A DNA stretch of 42,905 nt from Pseudomonadota bacterium (lineage in GTDB: Bacteria > Myxococcota_A > Polyangia > Haliangiales > Haliangiaceae): NCBI GenBank assembly GCA_023428295.1, contig JAEYYV010000288.1:1-42905 (forward strand), written 5' to 3'. The notes beneath the pieces were generated by a model that did no database searches, was not told where the DNA came from, and saw only the letters and a program-made list of their open reading frames with translations. Both the position numbers and the translations under genes were made by a program. Positions 29,791 through 42,905 of this stretch are shown piece by piece. Each line of letters opens with the position of its first letter. Positions within the stretch are counted from its first letter, which is position 1.

Positions 29791-30603
29791 ATGCTTCGCT
29801 TTAGCGCGTTCGTGGCAACTGGACTGGTCACCCTCGTCGGCTGTGCGGAATCGCTCGACGAGAATCGCGGCGCCGGCGGCAAGGCCGACGGGACGCTGAC
29901 GCGCATCACGTTCGACGATTCGTGGGACGAGACCGCCGATGGACCGCTCGTCGCAGGATCGCCGGTGCGCATCGCGTACGACTTGGATCGCCTACAAGAC
30001 TGCCGCGGATCGACGGGCGGCAGCGACGTGTGGGGCGCGACGGGGTACGCGAGCTTCGATGGCGCCGAGCCCACGACGTTCGCGATCTCGCGCCTCGATG
30101 ACGGCGTCACCGTCGAGCTCGAAGCGGAGCTCGACGTTCCATCGACGGCGACGAGCGTCGAGCTCTGGTTCTCGAGCTCGAACCGCTGGGGCTGCATCGC
30201 ATACGACTCGAACGACAACGCGAACTATCGCTTCGCGATCGAGCGGCGCTCCGACACCGCAGTCCTCGCGTTCGATGCCGACTTCACCGAGCGTGTCGTG
30301 GGCACCATCGAAGGCGGCGGCAAGGTCGTCGTCCACTACGATCCGGATCGCCTCTCGCAATGCGCGGGCTCGTCGGGCGGCCGAGCGCAATGGTCGGTGA
30401 CCGGCTACTACCAAGTCGATGGTGGCGCGGTGAAGTCCGTCGCCGTGTCGCGCGCCGACGGACCCGATCTCGTCCCTGCCGATCCGACGATCATCGTCGC
30501 GCACGGAAGCGAGCTCTCGCTGTGGTTCGAAGCGACGAGCCGCTGGGGCTGCCACGCGTACGACTCGAACCTCGGCGCGAACTACAGCTACGACATCGAC
30601 TGA
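29791..30603 (+). CDS. Lipoprotein with two DUF6209-like beta domains
   Basis: 270 residues. Lipobox LVGC (signal MLRFSAFVATGLVTLVGC, Cys 18), then a short linker NRGAGGKADG. Two copies of a roughly 115-residue domain follow (about 35-150 and 160-270). Each has FD-x-(S/F) at the start, then VRIAYDLDRLQDCRG or VVVHYDPDRLSQCAG, and ends in LWF-x-(S/A)-(S/T)-(S/N)RWGC followed by AYDSN...NY. The paired Cys (one in the DRL-x-C loop, one in RWGC) may form a disulfide in each copy. I recall this as the DUF6209 type, frequent in Myxococcota; function unknown. Its last 16 bases overlap the end of the next gene, which is on the other strand. Confidence 0.8.
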   Translation: MLRFSAFVATGLVTLVGCAESLDENRGAGGKADGTLTRITFDDSWDETADGPLVAGSPVRIAYDLDRLQDCRGSTGGSDVWGATGYASFDGAEPTTFAISRLDDGVTVELEAELDVPSTATSVELWFSSSNRWGCIAYDSNDNANYRFAIERRSDTAVLAFDADFTERVVGTIEGGGKVVVHYDPDRLSQCAGSSGGRAQWSVTGYYQVDGGAVKSVAVSRADGPDLVPADPTIIVAHGSELSLWFEATSRWGCHAYDSNLGANYSYDID

Positions 30604-31724
30604 CGCGTGCGCGTGATCAGCATCTGCAGATCACCACCGCTCGCGAATAGCTTCGACACGCCGCGCACCGCACCGATCTCGTTCGCGAGCCACTCGGCCG
30701 TATCGAGCGAGTGCTCCGCATCCACGGCGTGCGTGCCGAGCAAGCTGCCGAGCTGGTAGCTGATCTCGTCGAGGTTCGGTGCCTTGTCGAACACGATCAG
30801 ATCGCGCGCGTTCAGCATGTCGATCAAGCGACGCGCCCATTGCGACAGCTCGAGCGGCCCGAGCGGTGCTTCCACCTCCACGGGCGATGTCACCTCCTCC
30901 GCTTCCTCGACGTGTGTGGGCACCGGCGTCAGCATGCGCGGCAAGCTCGAGCGCACGAGCTCGCGCGGCGCTTCGGGGCGTGCGGCGAGCGCGGCCTTGC
31001 GATCCACGTCGCCCATCATGAGGAGCAAGCTCGGAATACGACCCTCGACGGGAACGTCGCCGAGATCCGAGTGCTCCACGAACCTCACCAGCGCGCGACG
31101 CGCGTAGTCCCACGACACGCAGTCCGCGAGCGGCACCGTGAGCGTCTTGCCTTCGTGGTCGGGCACCTCGAACGATTCGTTGAGCGTCTGATCGCCCATC
31201 GAGGTCGCGTAGCCCTCGGGGGATTCGACGACGTACAGGGCGCAGCGCTCGCCCCACAGGACGGCCACGAGCTGATCGTCGGCGGCGGACCAGATGCGAA
31301 GCATGCGAGGACGCTCGAGCGAGCTCGCGTGCAACACGTCGATGGCGCCGAGCAGCTCGGCCTCGTTGCGAACGTGCAGTGCATCCTCGGCGTACTCGCC
31401 CCAGATCATCAGCGGCTCGCCGACGGGCTGGCGCCGCGTGGTGCGCACGATGTCGAACGGCTCCGCGTCGACCTCGATCAAGATGCCGATCGCGATGTCG
31501 CGGATCTGCGCTTCGGTGATCACGATCTCCCACCGCCGAACACCGTCAGAGGTGATGTACTTGAAGCGGTACGTGTCGTTGCCGTCGATGCGGCCACCGT
31601 AGCCACACTCGGAATCGAGCGCGTCTTCGGCATCGAGGAACATGTTGTCGTTGGGCGTGTCGAGATACACGACCACCGACTTCATGAACTCGCGGAAGTC
31701 ATCGGGGATGAGGAAGGGCTGCAT
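30588..31724 (-). CDS. Cytosolic protein with a possible Imm1-like domain
   Basis: 378 residues from ATG 31724. No signal peptide or membrane helix. N-terminal 1-100 (MQPFLIPDDFREFMKSVVVY) is an alpha/beta domain. The middle (about 125-240) runs MLRIWSAADDQLVAVLWGER, YVVESPEGYATSMGD, VPLADCVSWDYARRALVRFV, which resembles Imm1-type immunity proteins (S-x-GD, V-x6-A-x2-A-x-x-F). The last 90 residues form a separate helical domain (QWARRLIDMLNARDLIVFDK). If the likeness is real, a polymorphic toxin would be expected elsewhere, since none is adjacent. It could equally be a Myxococcota-specific family. The 3' end overlaps the converging lipoprotein gene by 16 bases. Confidence 0.6.
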   Translation of the reverse strand: MQPFLIPDDFREFMKSVVVYLDTPNDNMFLDAEDALDSECGYGGRIDGNDTYRFKYITSDGVRRWEIVITEAQIRDIAIGILIEVDAEPFDIVRTTRRQPVGEPLMIWGEYAEDALHVRNEAELLGAIDVLHASSLERPRMLRIWSAADDQLVAVLWGERCALYVVESPEGYATSMGDQTLNESFEVPDHEGKTLTVPLADCVSWDYARRALVRFVEHSDLGDVPVEGRIPSLLLMMGDVDRKAALAARPEAPRELVRSSLPRMLTPVPTHVEEAEEVTSPVEVEAPLGPLELSQWARRLIDMLNARDLIVFDKAPNLDEISYQLGSLLGTHAVDAEHSLDTAEWLANEIGAVRGVSKLFASGGDLQMLITRTRQSMS

Positions 31725-31777
31725 TACAGATCGCTGTTGCCTCGCGCCAACGCGCGCGCGCGCATACGCCGACTCTA

Positions 31778-31796
31778 CCCCGAGGCGCCCTCGGTT
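31778..31796 (+). other. Terminator-like hairpin in the 165-base gap 31725-31889
   Basis: CCGAGG (31778-31783), loop CGC, CCTCGG (31787-31792), then TTTT. Its T-run fits plus-strand transcription, but both flanking genes are on the minus strand. It could stop antisense transcripts or be a leader hairpin of the 31724 gene. Confidence 0.35.
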
Positions 31797-31889
31797 TTCG
31801 CTTCCATCACGGAACAACCAAGTGCTATGTCGCGCGACGTCGAGCGACGTCCTACGACATCAACGTCACCGCTCGCCAGCCGATCGTAG

Positions 31890-33899
31890 TCACTTGATCG
31901 AGTAGACGAGGCTCCCGCGCGGCTGACGGCGGAAGCGCTCCTGGATGATCGCGTGCGGCACGACCTTGCCGTCGACGTACTTCTTGGACATCGCTTCCGC
32001 TGCCTTCTTGTCGCCGCGCGCTTTCATGCCACCCACGTCCTTCATCATCTGAGTCACGACGGGCACGAGCTTGGGCCACACGATCTTCAGCGCACCTTTG
32101 TCGGTGCCGTTCGCCGCGGTGGACGCTGCGTCCCAGACGAGCGCGCCCTTGTCGAGCAGATAGCCGATCTGCATCGCCGCCACGTTGCTGTACGTCTTGC
32201 GACCGCCGCTGCCGTCGTACATGCCTTGCGAGATGTGGCCGAGCGCCCAGACGATCGCGTCCGCGTAGCTCTGCTGCGCGAGCTCGTCGGTGATCAGCTT
32301 CTTCTGTCGCAGGAACTCGAGCAGATAGAGCGCACCGGTCTGCGCCTTGAGCTCCTCCATCACGGACGCGAGCGGGCCGCCGAAGATCGCGCCTGCCTTC
32401 TTTCCGTTCACCGCGTACTCGTGCGCCGGGCCGAGGTTGTGCGTCACCTCGTGCAAGATCGTCGAGAGCAGTCCAGGCTCGAGCGTCCCCGTGTACGGCT
32501 GCATGCTCGCGCGATCGAGCATGCTCGTTGCCTGCGCACGGCGCGCCTCGACGCTGTCCGGATCGGTCCACAGGTTGACCATCGCGATCGTGCGACCGCG
32601 GCCCTCATTGGCGACCGCCCCCCAGTTCGGCAAGCTCTGACCGATCGTCGCGCCGAGCGGACTGCGAGCGTCACCGGCGTTGATCACGATGTCGATGAAG
32701 TCCGGCAAGTGGAACGTCACCGGGTGCGTCTTGTACGGAGGACCCGCGAGCTTCGCGATCGCGTTCTCCATGTCTTGCTGCACCGGCACCAGCTTCTGCT
32801 GCCACTGGCGGGAACCTTGGTTGATGCGCGCGAACGACAGGTGCAAGCCCGCCTTCGACGCGCACGGCTCCCAGTAGACCTCGTCGGGCGCGATGCGCAC
32901 GTACCACGCCGAGTTATCGACGTTCATCTTCGCCCACGCTTCGTCGGCGGGAGCCCAGTCGTTGGTCTGGAACGACTGCGCCGCCGCTTTGAGATACGCG
33001 ACGAGCGGGCCCTCCTTGCGCAGATCGACTTGGGAAGCCGCTTGCAAGAGCAGCATCGAGATCCTCGCGAAGCCGTCCTTGTACGCCTCGGTGTACGGCA
33101 CCGCGGTGAGCGCATCGTTGGATCCGCGCACGACGGTGAACGGCGACAACAGCGTCTTTGCATCGCGGTGCGCTTCGAGCGTCTTGCAGAACTTGTCGTC
33201 GGCCTGCAGCTCGGCCGGATAGATGTCGAAGATCGGCGTGGGTGCCCCCGGGATCGCGGAGCACGCGGGGTTGTTCTCCGTCGCCGGGCTGGTGCACTTG
33301 GGTCCGCGATTGCGACGGAACGCGCTGCGACTCTCCGGATCCGATGGCAGCTTCTGCGTGAACGCGCGCGCGCCATTCATCGTCTCGTAGAGCTCGTCGA
33401 CCTCGCGCGCGACGCGCAGCATCGTCGACACGAATGCCTTCTCGCTCTCGTCGAGCGTGGTGAGCACGAGCGTCGGGCGACCTTGATCGAGATCCTGTGC
33501 CACGAGCTCGCGACGCTTGCCATCGTCGGTGGAAGGGTCAGCCGGCGACTTCGATGCGCTCACGATCTGCTCGTATGCGCGATCGAAGTCCGGCGTGAAC
33601 GCGCCGTGGGCCACGTACGTCGGCGACGTCGGGTAGAAGAGGAGCGACGCGAGCTCGTCGGGCGAGAGCGTGTTGTCCGCGTTCGCATCGGCGATCCAGT
33701 AGACCGGCAGGTTCTGGCGAACCGCGAAGCGATTGAAGTCGGTGCGCGTGATCTGGTCGTAGCTCACCGTCGGCCTCGCCGCAGGCGGCTCCACGGGTGC
33801 GGGAGCAACCGGAGCGGCGGGCGGTGGCGCTGGCATTGCCGGCGGCGGGGACGGCTTGCACGCAGTAGCGACGAGGAGGGCGGCGAGCGAGAAGCGCAT
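31890..33899 (-). CDS. Lipoprotein zinc peptidase, DPP III (M49)-like
   Basis: 669 residues from ATG 33899. Signal MRFSLAALLVATAC (Cys 14), then a Pro/Ala linker. Residues about 60-80 (YWIADANADNTLSPDELASL) look like one EF-hand-type loop. The core (about 250-600) follows the dipeptidyl-peptidase III layout: LVAYLKAAAQSFQTNDWAPA, a central IGQSLPNW block, then the zinc site HEVTH (H483, E484, H487) and the second acidic motif EELKAQ (E515/E516). Eukaryotic M49 uses HELLGH (HExxxH); the HExxH here is one residue shorter, a variant seen in some bacterial relatives. It should hydrolyse peptides outside the cytoplasm, but DPP specificity is unproven. Divergent from another metallopeptidase 35 bases away. 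Confidence 0.7.
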   Translation of the reverse strand: MRFSLAALLVATACKPSPPPAMPAPPPAAPVAPAPVEPPAARPTVSYDQITRTDFNRFAVRQNLPVYWIADANADNTLSPDELASLLFYPTSPTYVAHGAFTPDFDRAYEQIVSASKSPADPSTDDGKRRELVAQDLDQGRPTLVLTTLDESEKAFVSTMLRVAREVDELYETMNGARAFTQKLPSDPESRSAFRRNRGPKCTSPATENNPACSAIPGAPTPIFDIYPAELQADDKFCKTLEAHRDAKTLLSPFTVVRGSNDALTAVPYTEAYKDGFARISMLLLQAASQVDLRKEGPLVAYLKAAAQSFQTNDWAPADEAWAKMNVDNSAWYVRIAPDEVYWEPCASKAGLHLSFARINQGSRQWQQKLVPVQQDMENAIAKLAGPPYKTHPVTFHLPDFIDIVINAGDARSPLGATIGQSLPNWGAVANEGRGRTIAMVNLWTDPDSVEARRAQATSMLDRASMQPYTGTLEPGLLSTILHEVTHNLGPAHEYAVNGKKAGAIFGGPLASVMEELKAQTGALYLLEFLRQKKLITDELAQQSYADAIVWALGHISQGMYDGSGGRKTYSNVAAMQIGYLLDKGALVWDAASTAANGTDKGALKIVWPKLVPVVTQMMKDVGGMKARGDKKAAEAMSKKYVDGKVVPHAIIQERFRRQPRGSLVYSIK

Positions 33900-33934
33900 G
33901 GCATGCACGCTACCAGCGGCGCATACTGGACGAA

Positions 33935-34834
33935 ATGCGGCGACGGTGGATCCTGCTCGTGCTCGCCGCCAGCGCCAGCGCGTCTGCTGCGGATCCCGAG
34001 AGCGTGTCGCTTCGTGATGCGACGAAGCTGCTGTCACCGAAAGTGAAGTCCGCCTGCGCGGACATCGAGTGTTTGATCACGAACGCGTATGCAAAGGATG
34101 CCGACGCGCAGAAGGTCGCGCTCGCGCTGTATCGCGATCTCGGACACGTCGCGGGCGTCGGCCCCGAGGAGATCATGGATGGCGGCTATCGCGGCAAGAT
34201 CAAGCTCGTGCCGCAGCTGCCCATCGGCGAGCACCGCAAGCACCTCGAGTGGACCCAGGCGGGCCTCGTCGCGATCGATGCGTTCTTCGCCGAGCTGTAT
34301 CCGAAGCAATCGTGGCCGAGCTACCGCTGGCGCGGACTCTCGCTGCGCTTCGTCCGCTCGCCAGGGAAGCGAACGCCGAGCGCGTACGCGTTCGATTGGG
34401 TGATCGAATACAACGTGAATGGCTCGCTGCTCACCTCGAAGGCCGGCGTGCACGAGACCATCATTCACGAGTTGTTTCACCTGAACGACTTCGATCACGG
34501 TGACTGGTCGGCAAAGACGCTGCAGTCGGACTACGACGCGATCGTCGGGCGGTGCGGCACCAAGGCCTCGTGCCTCGCGCCGTACGCACCGAACACCACC
34601 AAGGTCCGCGCGACCGGCACGTACTACGCGTTTCAGCCCAACAACGGCAATGGCGTCCACGAGTACGCGGCCGAGCTCGCGGTCCGGTACTTCCGCGAGC
34701 AGACACAGATGCTGCGCGCCAAGAAGCTCGGCACGCCCGCGTTCAAGTGCGGTCCGCCCGAGAACGCGCGGGCGTGGGACGCACTCGTCACCGAGTTCTT
34801 CGCCGGCAAAGACCTCGTCCCACCCTGCCATTGA
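33935..34834 (+). CDS. Secreted HExxH metallopeptidase-like protein
   Basis: 299 residues. MRRRWILLVLAASASASA is a Sec signal with probable cleavage after ASA. Zinc motif HELFH in TIIHELFHLNDFDHGDW (about residues 175-190), with a likely third ligand in HEYAAELAVRYF (about 244-255). Flanking Cys pairs (CADIEC near 40; CGTKASC near 205; CGPPENA and the final PPCH) suggest disulfides. It does not match a named peptidase family I can pin down. Together with the divergent M49-like lipoprotein it forms a pair of exported peptidases sharing a 35-base promoter region, too short for two full promoters without overlap. No propeptide is evident. Confidence 0.7.
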   Translation: MRRRWILLVLAASASASAADPESVSLRDATKLLSPKVKSACADIECLITNAYAKDADAQKVALALYRDLGHVAGVGPEEIMDGGYRGKIKLVPQLPIGEHRKHLEWTQAGLVAIDAFFAELYPKQSWPSYRWRGLSLRFVRSPGKRTPSAYAFDWVIEYNVNGSLLTSKAGVHETIIHELFHLNDFDHGDWSAKTLQSDYDAIVGRCGTKASCLAPYAPNTTKVRATGTYYAFQPNNGNGVHEYAAELAVRYFREQTQMLRAKKLGTPAFKCGPPENARAWDALVTEFFAGKDLVPPCH

Positions 34835-34978
34835 CCGTTGTGAGCGCTCTCGCGACGGCGGCTGTGCGCTTGCGCTCGGCCGTGCGGATCCGCTCGACCC
34901 GCCGACGGAAGTGCGCGTGATCTGAAACCGCAAGTCCTCGATCTCCGGGCATATCTCGTGCACTGATGGCGGGCAGCG

Positions 34979-36639
34979 GTGAAAGAGCTCTGGTCCGACG
35001 AGGGTGAAGACTCCGATGTGCTGGCGATCAGCTACGGCCGGGACATTCTCGTCGTCGACGATAACCAGGCGAACCTCATCGCGATCGAGGCGGCGCTCCA
35101 GCCCCTCGGTCGCCCGCTGGTGCTCGCGCACTCTGGCGTCGAAGCCCTCGGCAAGCTCCTCGAGCAGGACTTCGCCCTCATCATCCTCGACGTCGCGATG
35201 CCGGGCATGGACGGCTTCGAGACGGCCAAGATGGTGCGCTCGCGCGAACGCAACCGCGCCACACCGATCATCTTCGTGACCGGTCTCTCGTGGCAGGACG
35301 ATGCGGTGCTGCGCGGCTACGAGCTCGGTGCCTTCGACTTTCTGATGAAGCCGATCCGCGCGGAGGTCCTGCGCGCCAAAGCGAGCGTGTTCGTTCAGCT
35401 GCAGGAGCGCACGATCGAGCTCAAGCAGAAGGCGGACGAGCTCCGCGAAGCACAAGCGCGTGCCCACGAGCGCGAGCTGATCGCCCAGCGCCGTCGCTTC
35501 GAAGCCGAGGTGATGGAGCAGCAGATGCACCAGCTCGCGGAGACCGATCGCCGCAAGGACGAGTTCCTCGCGATCCTCGCGCACGAGCTGCGCAACCCGC
35601 TGCAGCCGCTGCAGACCGCGGTCGAGGTGCTCGAGCATGATCCAGAGAAGCCGGTCCCCGCGCGCATTCGCAACATCGTCCAGCGGCAGGTGAACCACAT
35701 CGCACGCCTCGTCGACGATCTGCTCGACGTGGCGCGCTTCACGGCGGGAAAGCTCGAGCTGCGTCGCGAACCGACAAACCTCGCCGACATCGTCGAAGAG
35801 TCCGTCACCTCGTGCAGGAAGGCAGTCGACTCGCGCAAGCACGAGCTGCTCGTGAGCGGCCCCGGCGACAGCGTCGTCGTCCACGGCGATCCGGTGCGTT
35901 TGATCCAGGTCGTCTGCAACCTCCTGAACAACGCCGCGAAGTACACCGAGCCCGGCGGCAAGCTCTCGCTCGACTGGGGCCACGACGGAGTCGACGGGTT
36001 CATCCGCGTCACCGACAACGGTCGCGGCATTCCAGCGGACGTGCTCCCCAAGGTGTTCGACATGTTCGTGCAGGAGCGCGTCACCTCCGACGGCGCGGGC
36101 GGACTCGGGCTCGGACTCGGGCTCGTGAAGCGGCTCGTCGAGCTGCACGGCGGCACCGTTCGCGCTACCAGCGGCGGTCCCGGCATGGGCTCCACCTTCG
36201 AGCTGCGCTTGCCGCTCGTCTCGGCCGCCGTACGGCCGTCTCCATCGACTATGGGCACGAAGAACGAACCGAAAGCACTCCGTGCCGTTGTTGTCGATGA
36301 CGCGCCGGATCTACGCGAGCTCGTCGCGGATCTCCTTCGCCTGCGGGGTCACGAGGTGACCGTCGTGGAGGATGGGCCCGCGGCAGTTTCTCTGATCTGC
36401 AAAGAGCGGCCGGACGTCGCTCTCATCGATATCGGACTTCCGGATATGGATGGCTACGAGGTCGCGCGCCAGATCAGGAGCGCGCTGACCGATTATCGCC
36501 CTCGCTTGATCGCGATGACCGGGTACGGTCAGGCGAGCGATCGGGCGTCGGCGTTCGCGGCGGGGTTTGACGATCACATCACCAAGCCGGCCAGCGCCGA
36601 CAAGATCCTGCGCGCCTTGTACGGGACTCGAGAAGAACC

Positions 36640-36643
<4 letters not shown>
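34979..36643 (+). CDS. Hybrid histidine kinase REC-HisKA-HATPase-REC
   Basis: 554 residues from GTG 34979, soluble. Receiver 1 at about 20-135 (ILVVDDNQAN, phospho-Asp in ILDVAMPGMDGF, K in LMKPI). A coiled coil (140-185: RTIELKQKADELREAQARAH) connects to HisKA with His in AILAHELRNPLQPL. The HATPase has NLLNNAAKYT, DNGRGIP and GLGLGLVKRLVE. Receiver 2 at about 430-548 (AVVVDDAPDL, Asp in LIDIGLPDMDGYE, K in ITKPA). The N-terminal receiver acting as input implies control by an upstream kinase. Its stop overlaps the start of the giant HAMP kinase (ATGA, 36640-36643), so both are made together and probably exchange phosphate in a multistep relay. Confidence 0.93.

Positions 36644-42905
<6,262 letters not shown>

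Noticed and set aside
31953..34046. 697-codon plus-strand frame opposite the M49-like gene
   Set aside because: Arg/His/Val-rich shadow; the minus-strand gene has a lipobox and zinc motif.

Overview
The window reads as chromosomal DNA of a GC-rich predatory-type bacterium, most likely a member of Myxococcota (Polyangia/Haliangia-like). The pointers are very high G/C at third codon positions, many secreted lipoproteins of kinds common in that phylum (vWA, LamG, DUF4215 Cys-rich repeats, DUF6209-like), an ECF sigma factor paired with a one-pass membrane protein, and giant hybrid histidine kinases. This assignment is inferred from content; no rRNA or tRNA gene was seen.

Layout. 1-680: insertion-sequence debris (3' end of an IS630-type transposase, then a decayed IS1182-type fragment). 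681-4464 (minus): a tightly coupled four-gene operon with a possible outer-membrane/secreted protein, an ECF sigma factor, a one-pass membrane protein with a TPR-like tail and a vWA lipoprotein. 4600-6398: an alpha/beta hydrolase divergent from a bacterial homologue of the B12-processing protein CblC/MMACHC. 6449-7312: LamG-like lipoprotein. 7400-12712: an extra-long Lhr helicase with an in-frame repetitive insertion. 12737-15495: a vitamin-K-carboxylase-like protein that appears split in two genes, joined by an 11-bp tandem repeat that puts stops in all three frames, followed by endonuclease III. 15567-17950: a DsbA/FrnE-like protein, then a TetR regulator and an SDR that share an 18-bp palindromic operator resembling the Bacillus FadR site. 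17995-21451: two small lipoproteins around a four-S1-domain RNA-binding protein, then a beta-helix lipoprotein. 21457-25325: the aerobic benzoyl-CoA (box) genes boxB and boxC divergent from boxR, an HTH-shikimate-kinase fusion regulator, with palindromes and a readable promoter between them. 25332-31724: a large Cys-rich/beta-propeller-like lipoprotein, an IVD-type acyl-CoA dehydrogenase, a stand-alone ATP-dependent DNA ligase, a duplicated-domain lipoprotein and a possible Imm1-like protein. 31890-34834: two divergent exported zinc-metallopeptidase-like proteins. 34979-end: a REC-HisKA-HATPase-REC hybrid kinase translationally coupled to a giant soluble hybrid kinase with eleven 92-residue HAMP units, the architecture of fungal group III (Nik1/Os-1) kinases, cut by the window edge in its third receiver domain.

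How the genes work together. The clearest functional units are (i) box genes plus their regulator for aerobic benzoyl-CoA epoxidation and ring cleavage (BoxA and the benzoate-CoA ligase are not in the window); (ii) the TetR/SDR pair under one operator type; (iii) the sigma-factor operon, probably a cell-envelope stress or secretion unit; (iv) the split carboxylase-like membrane pair; and (v) the two coupled phosphorelay kinases. Most other genes look like single transcription units. Apart from the IS debris at the left edge I saw no prophage, CRISPR array or tRNA.
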